64,000 nt of DNA from Lophius americanus (GCA_037951165.1 JBBDHG010000061.1:3530501-3594500), one strand, 5' to 3'; shown: positions 49,801 through 62,835, numbered from the stretch's first letter. Numbers and translations: made by a program. Notes: generated by a model from the letters alone, not told the origin.

Positions 49801-52800
49801 AACAGGGTGCATATCTGTTTGACTGTTTCCTGATGCAATGAGAATGCTGGTCTCATTTGAATTAAACCCATTTACTACCAAGGCGCATTTAATATTTTTA
49901 CTACTTATGTCAAAATATGTAATTTTTGAACTCATTTGAGTTATTTTGAAAATGCAAGGTGTCACAATAAAAACAGTCATGTCCAAAATGCATAGTAGGT
50001 GACATAGGTAAGATTTATTTCATCTGAAGAAAACCGCACATGAACCCTATTTCTGACACCGTCAGCTAGGGCTAGGCTATTCTGGCTTAAATGAGAATCG
50101 AAGATTTCTTGCATGGAATTGAGATTGCGGGGTGCTGGCAGAGTTTGCCCTCTTTTTTTTAGAGAAGAGATTCATACTCGGCAGACTGTGACATACTTGT
50201 GTTTTGACTGTCCCAAAATCTCATGCCTTGGACCTTCAGCACTTCTGTTAAACGAACAAAACTTTCCTTTTGAAACAGACACAGCATTGTCTTTCAAATA
50301 GTGTCACATTTCATATGTCGCACACCACACAATAAAGTTCCTATTGTTTGTTTTTTCTAAATCAATGAGATGCTGTAACATTCATTCACAGCCATTTCTT
50401 TCTGAGTAATAAGTCAACTTTAGTGTAAAATAATAATGCACATTTGGCTAAGTGAAAGAATGACCAGCTAATCATGATTTTCAACTGATTCACTTCAGTT
50501 TATATGTACATCTGAGAGCTGTTTTTCCGCACTGTTTACACACTGATGGTGATCAGACAACATCAGGCGTCATTTTTTAATACTACTCACTATTTTCAGT
50601 TGTATTATGCTGGCTGATTATAATAAGCTACGAGCAATTTGTATCTAATTTCAATGGAAAAGAACTGCTTGACAGACACGTTTAATAAATCAAAGAAATG
50701 TCTGCCAGAATAATTAAGTGAATCTACTTGACACTCTGGGGCTGGGCGGGTTTCCGGTACTCTCCGGTTTCTTAGGTGGTCACTGGCATCATTTTTCAGA
50801 GCAGAATGATGACCTATATGAATATCAACATTCATGAATATTTGAGCACCCTTGGGTCTGGCGTCACTGGAGTGAATTTCTGGTATTAGAATAATTGTCA
50901 TTAAAGCATCACTCAAGAATCCCAAATTAAAATTTGATTCCATATAATCACACCACCTACATAGCATGCTGACACACTTCACCATTTTGGTGAATCATCA
51001 AAAGAGACAAATGAAGGCTCTTAATTCGCAACTGAACTACACAACACAGAAAACAACATGTCTGATTTTCAGACACATTATTCTGACTGCCAACTTGTGA
51101 GAATGTCAGTGTTGTTTTTAGTCACTGTGATTTGCAGCATATGAATCCTTCTTTTACACACTAGCATGGGTGCACGCCAAAGTTCTTGACAGTTTAACTG
51201 ATATACTGCATCACCATCATGCATATTGTTGTTTACTGAAAGAGAATCTTTAAAATTTTCAGCATTTTAGCTGATCAATTTCAGAATTTGCTCTGTGTTC
51301 CAGTGAACGGCATCAACGTATAAATTATTGTTGTGTATTGATATGCGGACCTACAACAATCGATGCTTACAGCTTAACAATATCACAAATTTGACAATGA
51401 TTAAACATGACAGGATCCCCAGTGTGATTGATTATCAAACATTTGCCAATGAGTAACTTAAATTTATCTACAAATGGACACATAGGGTGCTGGAGAAAGT
51501 ACTTCCATGTCATTTCTAAAAACCGATGCCTGCCTTCCAAGTACTGGAGCGGATACAGTGGTCCGCTTAGTTATCAGCAACATCAATTTTCACTGGATTA
51601 TGTACCTGCATTTGTCATTCCTTGGATTTAACTCGAGAATTTCTCCATCTCTTATTTGTTTTTTACGATTTAAGGACACATGTCATGCAGGCGAACACAA
51701 ATGAGGACAACATGAGTCGAATATTTTAACCCACGTTGTTCCAACCTCCTCCCTTCACGGACATGGATGGTGCGTGAGAATAATGTCAGCTCCATTTCTC
51801 CTGATGGACAGGAGTCACAGTTCCTACCACTGTTGGAGGGCTTTGTAGCTTGATTAATAACATATATTGCAATGGGTCAGTAATGTACCACAAGATTAGG
51901 CCTTTTAAACATATCTCAGCATGCGAATGAACACACACACATGTATATTTGAAGTCACCTATTTTTTTCTTTGCGTCTCTCAGTTTGTTATGAGATCTTA
52001 AAAACTCATCTACAGATTAAGATACGTTTTTGCGTAGGTGTGGGTCATGGGTCAATGAAGAGCTGGTTACATTTCCATGTGGATCTGGGTAACTATGTAA
52101 ATTCTGGATCGTTTTCCTTCAACAAAGATTGAGATGGGATTAATTACTCTAGCTGATCTGAGTATAATGACATCATCATGGTGACATCATCCTAGTGTGT
52201 GCCATGACCAGGGAGCAATGATTCAACAATTATCGATCTCCTAACAGTTATATAAAATTAAGTTAATGTGGTGAACACACTCACATGCATGGCCATTTCT
52301 TATTTAAGAAGCCAGAAAGCCTACAAAAATGACATTAACACCTCAGTTACACAACTGTTGTAGGAATTTTATTTTTGACACAGTTGAAAAACTGTCAGGT
52401 TCTATTATTTTAAGTGACGATTGTGCTGGCAGAAATATACAATCTCTGTGCGTTCTCATGTTATTTTATGTTGGCTGGATGTGTTTATTGTTTGAGGTTT
52501 GGAGAATTAACCCAAACAAGCAAGAATGTGGACTAATCAAGTCAATTATAAATATACATGACTATCAACTGAACTGAAAGTTTGTTAGTTAAAGGGTGAG
52601 CAACATAAGCAAATTAACATAGTTTATCTTCCTCCATTTACAAAGAGATCATCGCTATGACATCAGTTTAGCTCAGGGTTTGTAGCTCTAGCTAACTGTT
52701 TGTGGGTTAGGGAAGCATGGGAGTGACCTCAGAGGGATGCAGGCCAAGTGCATTCTGACTGTTGGGTTTTTTGTTTTTTTTTACCTTTAGAGACAAAGGG

Positions 52801-54098
52801 AATTCTATTAACCTGTTTCTCTGTCTTATTTAGCCATAAAGCACGACAGTATGTTTCTATACTGCCCGGTTCTATGAAAATAACATTTCTACAGCAATGA
52901 AATGTCTTTTAAAATGAAGGTAAGCTAAGTTAATATAACATTCAAAAGGCTGTCACACTGTTTTGTGTTTGTATCACTGCATAATAACTAAAATGCCTTC
53001 GTGGCTCATTTCATTGTATATAGCCAAATTCGGCACAAGGGCCAACCTGTAACATTCAATCGTCAGAAAGAGATGGAAGTAAAACCATTAGCAGGTTGAT
53101 GCACAGAACCAGTTTGGGTCAGACAAATCTCCTTATATATTTATCAATTTAGTGACACTACTATCAACTGATGACAATTGTTTATTTACTTTCAGCTGGA
53201 AACTATTTTATGACTGGCCACTCTTTCATCACAGCTGGGTTTAGTTAGACTACCGGGTGCGATGGCGGTGGCACACAGGAAGTTAGGAAGGCAATTTAGA
53301 TGAGCAGTGTTATCACCTGCCGCTGAAGGACAGCAGCAGCGGTAAGGAAGGGGTCATGTGCCACACTGAGACCTGGTGCTCCAGATGACAGCACTTTGGC
53401 CATATGGACCTTATTACATACTGACACATACAAACCTAGACATGAGCACTCGCACACATACACCAACCGTACACAAATTACATACCCAGTTTCATTTATC
53501 AATCTATCTTTTCATCTTCTTCAGCTTAACAGCGATTGGGTCGCGGTAGCAGCCAGCTAAGAGGGGATATACCGACATCCCTCTCTGCAGCAACACTCTC
53601 CGGCTCATCGTGTGACCAAACAGAAAATGCTACACTCCAAGAAAATAAAGTCTCTAGCAAACTCTGAAAAAGCTAAACAAATATTCTTATTTATTAGCAC
53701 GTGAACTGGCCTTCCCTAGGAAAGTTAGTAGATAGCATGATTCTGGTGTAAGGATTAATGAGACACCATAGTGCATCCCTGTCCTACACAGCCTCTACTC
53801 CTCAACACCTATTCCTCATCAGGGAAAAGAACCAACAGCCCACCAAAAAGCCCTCCTGCTCTATTTACCAGGAAAAGAGAATGAGAGAATGATGTTCACA
53901 TATTTCACAGTTTTTAATTTTCTTCTCCATGAGCAAATTTTAGATCGCTTAGAAATAAATGTATCTTTTTGTAATTTTAGGCCAATTGTTGATCCAAATT
54001 AATGTTCCTTCTTTGTTTCTGAAACCTTGAGGCACCTCTGAGACAAGAAGTTTTTGGTTATCCACAGAGCATAGACACATATCGACCAATCTTCTTAC

Positions 54099-54893
54099 CT
54101 CCAGAGCAGCAGAGGGCTTCTTCTTTAGTTCCTCACACTTGCGAAACTTGCAGATCTGATGACCTGTTTTGCGATTCCGGCAGCTGCTGCATTGCTCGCA
54201 GTTAATCCGCCGTCTGCAAGGTGGGCACATGCCACAACGTTTTCGCTTCTTCTTACCGGAGTTGATTGCAGAGGCCAGCTCGCTTTGCGCCGGGTACTCA
54301 GCCAGGCCAGCCATGTGTAGTGCGCTGTCCGCCAGAAACACTCCAGCAGGCGTCATGATGAAAAGCCCTGGGTTGAAGGGGAAAGCACCCCCTACTCCAT
54401 ATGGGAAGTCAACGGGACCACCTACGGCGTCCGTGACAGACGTACCCTCCAAGTCGCTACCCCCCGAGCCTGCATCTCCTCCGCCAACTCCCACTCCCAT
54501 GCCCCCAGGCAGGAGCATGTGCTCCATACCGGCCCGCTTTAACAGTGCCGCAGCCTGTGCAAAGTGCAGCAGGCCATTCTGTCCCTCCAGAACCTGTTCT
54601 AGGGTCCGGTCCAACTTGGCTGCCGTCAGTGCTGAGACAGTGGGCTGGGGCTGCGGGGGTGGCTGAGGCTTGGCCGATTGGCTCTTAGTCTCACTGTGGT
54701 TTTTGTGTCTATTGGTGACAGCAGAGGAGACTGCTGTATACTGGGAGAGGGTACGAGAGTTCTTAAGGCTCTTACTGAGGGGCTCACTGATGATCCCACT
54801 GCGGTTCCTGCGCTCTATAACAGGAGAGTCCTGTTTGCAGCTACTCCGCTCCTGGTCCCCTGTCCGGCCCCCCTCCGACAGCCCGCTAGACAT
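54099..54893 (-). CDS. cxxc5: cxxc5 coding exon 1, residues 1-265 of CXXC-type zinc finger protein 5
   Basis: This exon encodes nearly all of CXXC5 (RINF), a nuclear protein that binds unmethylated CpG DNA and, in other vertebrates, restrains Wnt/beta-catenin signalling by binding Dishevelled. Visible in the translation: a conserved N-terminal block with ERRN and SGIISEPLSKSL (residues 27-43); a Gly/Val-rich low-complexity stretch (about 129-147); the block NPGLFIMTPAGVFLADSALH (174-193), shared with CXXC4; a basic nuclear localisation signal KKKRKR (214-219); and a CXXC zinc finger with all eight cysteines (220, 223, 226, 232, 235, 238, 248, 253). The KTGHQI motif (242-247) lies inside the finger and matches the reported KTxxxI Dishevelled PDZ-binding site. 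CRRRINCEQC (226-235) favours CXXC5 over CXXC4. The exon ends in phase 0 at GAG|GTAAGA (GT at 54098/54097). The ATG has A at -3, a good Kozak context. Teleosts carry two paralogues (cxxc5a and cxxc5b); I cannot say which this is. Confidence 0.96.
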
Positions 54894-54913
54894 GGTCCAG
54901 AGCGTACTTGCCT
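54894..54913 (-). promoter_or_regulatory. 5' UTR tip and splice acceptor upstream of the cxxc5 ATG
   Basis: On the minus strand, a C/T-rich run ends in CCAACCCAG (AG at 54913/54912) and is followed by an 18-nt leader ending CTCTGGACC before the ATG at 54893. The pyrimidine tract and AG make a convincing acceptor. It implies at least one non-coding 5' exon upstream. If the acceptor is unused, the leader would simply run on through GC-richer sequence up to about 55140. Confidence 0.55.
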
Positions 54914-55582
54914 GGGTTGGAGGTGAGGGTGGAAAGGGGGCAGGGGTGAGTGAGGAGGGGAAGCAGAGACCTTATCCTGGTCCGTTCTGTTTTCTGGTGA
55001 GAGTTCAAGCCTCGGCTCACTGGACCGATCAGCCAGCCAACAAGGCAGGGCCCGCAGCCTTCTGCCCACTCTACAGCTCGGCCCTCATCGACGTTCTTCC
55101 ATGGGCCATCTGGAAACTTAATACAGGGAGAGAGTAGGGATAAATTACTGGTAAATGACCAACAAAAAGACTCAAACACTTAACCATTTCCTTTTTGTTA
55201 GGTTGCCAATTTTGGTGTACACAAGGAGACTCTTAAACCTAAAAATACTTATTTTTTACAGCTTCTGGAGTCAAGAGAAACAGTAAGAAAACACAGCAAT
55301 GGCTTATCATTACCTTTGAAACTGAAATTTACCAATTATGGATCAAATGTATCATTCGTTTGGTGTCTTGTTTCTGACCATCTTGTGTCCCCTCTCTTTA
55401 AGTTCTGACTTTGGCCTCTATCATATGCTGACCGAAACATCTGTCTCTGAAGCTGCTAAATGGTCCCCTATGTTTCCCATCCAGTAAATACTGGTGTTTG
55501 GTGCTGAACAGGTAAAGGGTTTTCAGAGCTGCTTTGTGCAGCTGAAAACCATGATGTAAGAGAGGTGAGGATGAGCCACAAG

Positions 55583-56118
55583 GTGGGTTTACATGGGACA
55601 CTTTTTCTCCTACCTTTCCGCATTGCAATGTCAGTCGCCTGACATCTAATCATCTAATCGGAAACAGCTTTCAGATTTGCGCAGACGATCCAAACTCCAG
55701 TTCATAAGGTGACGATAATGCTTCGATGAGCTGGGTGCCGACCGCCGACAAAACGCACAGAAGAAGAATACGACAAAGAGGGCATGCGCTGACGTGACTT
55801 TTCGTCCATCTAACCGTCCAACAATGTTAAACTCTTTCAAAGTTGCAATGAGTAAATCACTCTCCAATGCAGACCGGTACAGTATTGAAATCGCCATATT
55901 TTAAATGCTTTGAGGCGCAGAAAAAACTCTGTAGCGCTGTAGCGTTAAGTCCCGAGGCTGGGCATGCGCAGAAACAACTCAAACAGAAAGTTTTCCGATA
56001 CAGCATTTACGAAAGGGCTTAGACTACCTCCTTGCAAAAAAAGGAATTAAATCTCATTCGGAAAGGTCCTTTCCATTTGGAACAGGGTGTTTACATGCAG
56101 CATTTTCTTTCCTATTAG
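55583..56118 (-). repeat. dispersed repeat, family C, copy 1
   Basis: The reverse complement of 61318..61908, with high similarity in long blocks (for example AAACTCCAGTTCATAAGGTG, AAGAAGAATACGACAAAGAG and TCTTTCAAAGTTGCAATGAG). Both copies have GTTTACATG or GTTTACACG near each end. A minus-strand frame (55897-55646) contains LIATLKE, NIVGRLDGRKVT and AHALFVVFFF. The same words occur in the other copy, so the family probably derives from a coding transposon. I do not recognise the protein. Confidence 0.75.
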
Positions 56119-59100
56119 GTGTCTTTCGAATCTTACAGAATGATGGCGTGCGTACAGTAAACCCGCCTACAGACGGTGGAGTTGGTGGTTAAACAACAAG
56201 CTGACACTCACTAAAGATGGCCGTTAAGCCATTGTCGATTCAAATGTACATTCTATGAGGGGTTATACATACATGTGACCCTTTTCATAGAAATCACATT
56301 TTCATTCATATATTAAGTTCAGAGGACAGAAGAAAACTGGAAGCCATCGATCAATCTTTAAAACATCCAAAACCCAACATCCTGAAATGGTTGCTAAATA
56401 TTTATATATTAATATAGCATTATGATACATTATGCATGAAAAGTATATTGTTTGTAACTTAAGCTGATCATCAATGAAGCCTGTATTTATTAGATATTCA
56501 ATTACCACAGGCAATTTGAACTTTCATTATCCCTTTAATTCCTCACACATGAAGCTAAAACGTCAAACTTCTGAACAGTCAGGCATAACCTGGTTTCCTG
56601 GAGTTTCTCTGATTGGTCGGTAAAGAACACGTTTGTAAGCTCAGAAGCCTAACCTTATGTTTTACGTCTGAGAAAATAAAAATAATTACTGAAGGCGTTG
56701 TACTATGATAACATGTAAAATAACCTTTATTCCAAATCCAGCTGCATGCGTATTTAAAACTTGACACTGAAATATTCAAAGGTAGGCAATTGTGATCAAC
56801 AACAAGCAACAATTCCATAAACAGACATCATGCTTTACTGTTATCACGATTACCTGATGAAAAATGGTTCCCAGGGGAACAATTGCATGACCTCTTATAT
56901 CTTTTCTTTTGATTATTATGATATTTCAAAAGACGTGACAAATTAAGGCCTTAATTAAGACCAAACACGTATTAATTGACAACTTTATAAATAAACTTTG
57001 CTTCCCTTACTGCATATTATTCATTTAAGAAACCTTTAAACGATTGGCTAACAATTAAATTCTTGCTTATTTGAGGGTATAACCTTGTCATGTAATCTAT
57101 GAGAAAATAAATATATGTACCTTATAAGACTCTCACACAACAATCTGAGACACTGCTGGGCCGGCAGCCAGAAGAAACAGTGACACAACAAAAGGAAGTT
57201 AAGTTATAAAGTTAATATCATTTTCCATTCTAGGATTTTTAAAGACCCAACCTGTAGAACAGTATAATTAGGTAATAAGGTGATAATAGATCTAAGTGAG
57301 TGTTCAAAGATGAGAGCGCGCCCACTGGACAGAGCTGCATGCACCCGACGGCCCTTAGCGTAAGATTCCTGTGACTGCCCATCTATGAAAAGAAAAACTA
57401 TGCTGTTAGACTCCTGACCTGTCCATGTTCACAAACAAGCCCACCCCCTCCCATGGAAAAATCCAAGGAAATGGCCGGGCCAGTCCTTATAAGGGAAACA
57501 AAGGGAAAGGGAGGGGGAGAGGATGGGGGGGGTGTCTGTGCAGTGTGTGGAAATTGGAAGGCCAGAATTAGTGGGAGGTAAAGCTTCAAAGGCAAGAGCA
57601 CAGCCCCCACATTCTCACCAGCTCAGGGGGATGTGGCGCCAGCGAACCAGAGCCAGCTCTGCAGCCCCTCAGCACTATAGATTCAGTTTCTGCTACTACA
57701 GCAATGACTAGGGTCCGGTTTCCTAGAAGCATCTCAAACTATTGCAATTCCCCTCAGTAGTGGTTTAGCGAATAACAGCACCTTAATCATTAATCATCTG
57801 AGTGATGCGATCAGCAGGAGGGGGGCATCGGATCTGAAGAATTATGTATTCAGTGATCAGTCACTAATACTTGAGTATATACTATACTAATACTTGAGTG
57901 TTTATAAGGATGTTTTCAGTGAAAATTTAATGTCAAGTCGTCAAAAGCAGCAGCACATCTACAGTATTAAATCAAGACATCCGCTTCAACAACAGCATCA
58001 CGTCTCTAGTAATCATGGCGTGGGAAAATATCCTGCCTTGATCCATCAGCTTCATCAATACTCTAAATACAGTAAATTTGCTCCAAGGCATGAATATTCC
58101 AATGAATCAAGAGGCATACCATCGATAGCGAAATTAAAGCAGCCAGCTCAGACCGGCTAAGTGGCCGATGAATACACTTAAAGAAATATCACCGAGTGGC
58201 AGTGACGTAATAATTCATGCAGGAAATTATTGTCCCAGCAGCCTTCAACAGCTGACCTGCTGATGACGCTGCTGCTGTTATATTTTCTAGAAGAAAAGAT
58301 AAGTCTCTAAAACAAAAACACACATGCACTGTTGCTGTTCAAAAGAGTTCATGATTTTGATAGGTTGGTCTATCTGGTATGATTGTGACACAATGCCGAC
58401 ACCGCTGGCATGCTTTGCGTCAGTCCAATTAACACCTGCTGTTCATGACGATTTTACTGTGTCCCTCACACACACTCACACTCTTTGTTTCCTCAGTAAA
58501 ATATTTGACGAATGACTGAGTTTTAGGGAAATATGGACTTCTTAAGGGTGACTAGGAGCTAGAATGTGTCCGAACAATTCAGTGTAGTGGCTTGGTAATA
58601 TAAATCTGTATCTTTAATAGATATATACAATAAATACCTAATAACAATGTGTTAATGTATTTAATGGCTGATAAATATGCTGATTCTGTAAAATACAATT
58701 GAACCAACTGATTTTAATAATTTGGTTAGCATACTTATTTGTAAGATTTTTGTGAAAATGTAAAACAAAAAAAATCAAAAACCAGTGTGGAGTGACATAC
58801 AGTATGTGTGCACCGATTTTTATTTTACATGTTTACGTGATTTGTTGAGACTGCGGCCAGAGGAAACTGGTGCGCCACAGTTGTTTCCTTCCATCATGGT
58901 GACCTCTAAGCCCCACTTGGTCCATCATCATCCACCCTGAGCGTGGTGTATCTTTGGCTAATCACCCTCTTGGAGCGTCATCATGGCTGCTCAGATCCCT
59001 TCATCACATCATTAATAGAAGAAGTTTACGTCCTTATGTGAACACTCTCCCAAATAAGTCTGCCTCTGCTACTAGGAGCGTCAACGTCATACTGATGGTG

Positions 59101-59460
59101 AAAACAGATATTTCAGTTGAATTCTCTTTTAACATGCTTACTCAATTTCCTCTTATAGACTTAATGTTGTGTTTCCATGTCATAGCCTCACACCTCATGC
59201 TGCTAATAATTGGCCCAACTAAAGCACTATAATTACTTGTCACATATTACAGCCTGTAAAAGAGACACTGTTGTGAGCTGTCTCAGCACAAAATAGGTAG
59301 AAATATCCCTGCGCTTTCCTTTATATTTCCCTGTGTCCATCTTGTGTTTTTGTCAATCTATCCTCACACATAGCGCTGCACAGAATTAGCGAACAGAGAT
59401 ACAGATCTGGATATAAATGTACCCCATGATCAATATGGTCCATCAGCCACATGTGTGATG

Positions 59461-59488
59461 CCTCGCTCAATTGTGGAATTGAGCGAGG
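59461..59488. repeat. perfect stem-loop, 12-bp arms, 4-nt loop
   Basis: CCTCGCTCAATT, loop GTGG, AATTGAGCGAGG. The arms are exactly complementary. It is too short for a miRNA precursor. Function unknown. Confidence 0.9.
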
Positions 59489-61317
59489 ATCTATGTCATG
59501 TGCCTGCAGTCAAAGCATCAACAAAAAAAATGTAAACTTGCTTTTTTTATTAAACTGTTTTTTTACATAAAAGAGTGCTGGACAGTTACTCTTGTCTAAT
59601 TGGTCAGGAAAACAATTTAAACTGTTTGTGTGATCATGAACCTTGAGGAACAATATCAAAAATGTTTGATGTGATTTGAAATGTATATTAAGAATAAATG
59701 ACATTAGAAAAAAAGCTTCCAATTAATTCAGTCCTGATTTGTTGAATCAATGGACTCATGTCAGCATCTGGAGCATAGAACTAGTTCACTTCAAACAATA
59801 TTGCTTGAGTGGGTTGAACAAAACATATATACATCATAATACAGCAGATGATATTCAGTTAACTCGTAACTTTTAATATAGTCTGGGTTTACATCAGCCT
59901 GCTGTGTCAGCACGCCTGTGAAAAATAGGTGTGAGAAACCAGATAAAATGTAAGTCTGAAAGGACACAGAGTATCATATCAGTGTATAATGTGTTGTTTT
60001 TATCCAGAGATTCCAGCTCTCCCAAATACTATATTAATCCATTCAGCTCACTTTTGTCTTCTTCTCTCCTTTTTTCTAGCCTGGAAATAGTGTCACCCAG
60101 CCAATGTACAGATTTGTTTATTTACTCTTAATCTAATAAGTTGGATGAAACGCAGACAAGCAGACAGTTAAATGAAAAGGACAGTTCAACATTTCAGAAG
60201 TGTGTTGATTTGCTGTCTTGTATAATTAGATGAGAATATCAATATTGATGTCTGTTCACTAAATAGGAAACTATAAGCTGGAGATGGTTGGCTTGGCACA
60301 GGGTAACGATTGGAAACAGGACAAGGGACTGTCATATGATGACCCAAGTACCAACAGCTCTAAAGCTGACTAATTATCATCATATACTGATTATTTATCA
60401 GAGGTTTTAAGGCAAAGAAATTGGTCATTTAGCATCTACTATCAATAAACTGTTATCCTTTGTTGTTTTGAGGAGCTGGAGAAAAACATACACCTATGGG
60501 ACAATTAAGACACATTTACATCGCACTGTTTTAACTAGAATCAAAATAGTTTTTTCTTTGCGTTTTAAAGGGGTTCCACAGTGGCAATTTCCAAAGATTA
60601 TACTCAGCCACCCATTTTCAAAATCTTGTAAATTCAAGACTAAATGGCAACAAAAGTTTACTGATCTTTGCAAAAGCTGTACTGGGGGGCCTATGTTGTC
60701 CAACATCTGTTACGGAAGTGGAGGTAGTAACTGAGGTAAACCCAGCATTTGTATAAATGTGTGATCTTAAGGCAGAGCAGAGGTTTGCTGTTTGTACAAA
60801 ATATTACGTGTGCAGCTCATTGGAAAATTCAAAAGCGGCTATTAGTATTTAACAGCTAACTCAAAGAGGAAGACGGTCAACTGAAAATGTTTTCTATATT
60901 GACGGGCCTGTGAAACATCCGGAAGATCTTTACCCTGGGAGAAGAGGACAGGATCAGCTTCTATGGAACAGTAACTGGAAATGGTTGGACTGGTTCAGTG
61001 TAAAGAAACAAAGGCGTCATAGAGAACGTTCCTTGTTAATAATCTGCTGATAATCTGTCATGGGCCAACAAATTAAGGTGGGTATCTAGGAGGAAATAAG
61101 GGTGGATATAGGGAGAACATTCAAATACAACACAGGTACACCAAATCCAGAAGAGACCTTCAACAGATCTGAGGCAACAGTTCTTAACCACTACAACAGT
61201 AAGCAGGGATTACCATAGTTCTAGCATGTTACCGGTACTTTCCAGGGGACCTTAACAACAAAAGGCGGGTTAACATGGACAACCTAATTATGATTAAATT
61301 CAGAAAAATTACCTAAT

Positions 61318-61908
61318 TGGAAAGATAATGCATGTAAACACCCCTTTCCGAATGGAAAGGATCTTTCGGAATGGAAAGGATCTTTCGGAATGAGATTTAA
61401 TTAAAGGAGGTAGTCTACGTCCTTTTGGGAAAGTCTTTCCGATAGCCAGTCGCTGCATGTAAAAACTGTTTCCGGAAGCTTTCTGTTTGAGTTGTATTTG
61501 CGCATGCCCAGTGTCGTGAGTTTTTTCGGGCCCTCCACAATTTGAAATATTACGCCTCAAAACAGTACCAGTCTGCATCGAAAGTCATTTACTCATTGCA
61601 ACTTTGAAAGAGTTGAACATAGTTGGACGGTTAGATGGACGAAAAGTTACCCCAGCACATGCCCTCTTTGTCGTATTCTTCTTCTGGGGGCATTTTGGCG
61701 GAGGAAACCCAGCCAATCCAAGCATTATCGCCACCTTATGAACTGGAGTTTGAATCAGCTGCGCATGTCAGTATGCTGGTTTCGATTAGATGAGCTGATG
61801 CATGTAAACACTGCGTCGGAAAAGGTCAGAGGTTATGTTAACAGGCGACCGACATTGCAATTCCGAAATGTTTAATTTGAATAGGAGAAAATTGTCCCGT
61901 GTAAACCC
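61318..61908 (+). repeat. dispersed repeat, family C, copy 2
   Basis: Opposite orientation to 55583..56118. A + strand frame at 61577-61738 (54 codons, then TGA) reads LIATLKELNIVGRLDGRKVT, then AHALFVVFFF, as in the other copy, before diverging. The left part has a 19-bp direct duplication (AATGGAAAGGATCTTTCGG, about 61351-61388). Confidence 0.75.
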
Positions 61909-62827
61909 AACTATTGTGTCCTTTTAGCTGGCTGTTAGCTGTTCCGTCATACTTCTTGCTAACTTTTAAGCCATATGGCACAAAATTGATCATGACAACC
62001 AAAGTGTGTTTTAAAACAAGAGGGGGAAATCTATCAGAAACCTAAATAAGTCTGCTAGAGGCTCAGTGAATGAATCACTCCTAAAACCTCAAATTTACAA
62101 ATCAAGATAAATCGGACGTCCTTTATTTTGTGGAGAACATTTACAACAGCGTTCAATCTGACATTGTCGGTGAATTTCACAGCACTTCAATAGATTACAC
62201 TGTACACTGGAGCAATAAAAGTGATGAGTATTTCTCCACAGCCACAGCACTGCTGGGTGAATGCTGTCAGCACAATGATACTTGTGTGAGCCTGAACAGC
62301 TCATTTATCATGCAGCTCTCAGCTGGTACAGTAAAAACGATTACATCAAACTCAGAGGGCTTTGAGTTTATACCAAGCAATGATATTAACCAGTTAAGTG
62401 TATAAATATGAATGTCATCCCACATTATGGTGAGGACCGACTGATTGATAATAGCTGGTTCAGACTGACAGAAGGGATTCCTCTCATCAATAGGTAACAA
62501 AGAAATGATTTAGAGCAAGTGTGACTGTTTGTTTCCAATTGTTATGACATAGTAGGCCTTCAATCACACTCTCAATGTAAATGTTTACAGGACAATGAAT
62601 GAAAACTTCCTAGAATATATAACGTGTTCTTCTATAATAGCGTTTTGAGCATTAATCACATTTATGTGATGGATAATCTCCAAACTATGACTCTAAATCA
62701 TACATAATAAACATATTTCATAGGAAATAAACACACATCCCATCTAATTAAAATCCCAAATCGTTTTCACTCGACAATTGGTTGGATTAGCGCGCACTTA
62801 AGAAATTCTAGGACAAGTTTCCTTCAC

Positions 62828-62835
62828 TGACGTCA
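62828..62835. promoter_or_regulatory. CRE palindrome TGACGTCA
   Basis: A full cAMP-response element (CREB/ATF site), followed within 6 bases by TGCGCAGG, an NRF1-like half-site. The pairing, next to the CpG-richer region, resembles a vertebrate promoter. Whether cxxc5 uses it is inference; on the minus strand it would lie just inside the putative first intron. Confidence 0.5.

Larger units (their letters stand above)
43717..54098 (-). other. cxxc5: cxxc5 intron between the two coding exons
   Basis: A GT..AG intron of 10,382 bp in phase 0. The donor is GAG|GTAAGAAG. The acceptor follows a pyrimidine tract of more than 60 nt on the minus strand. Within it I see one complete family A repeat (45419..46065), a three-unit 15-bp tandem repeat (46786..46830), and several stretches of balanced composition without repeats (about 48880-49330, 50590-50990 and 53220-53640) that could be regulatory. 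I found no further exon that would stay in frame. Open frames here, up to about 126 codons, show no recognisable protein. Confidence 0.85.

Noticed and set aside
50605..50985. 126-codon minus-strand open frame inside the cxxc5 intron
   Set aside because: No domain, no splice context giving an in-frame exon; treated as non-coding.
53949..54098. Continuation of the cxxc5 frame past residue 265 to about residue 314
   Set aside because: It begins with a consensus splice donor (GTAAGA) and the correct C-terminal exon exists at 43672-43716, so this is intron.
54169..55137. Two + strand open frames of 165 and 155 codons opposite the cxxc5 exon
   Set aside because: They are antisense shadows of a GC-rich coding exon and its GC-rich upstream sequence; Pro/Ser-rich composition without a known family.
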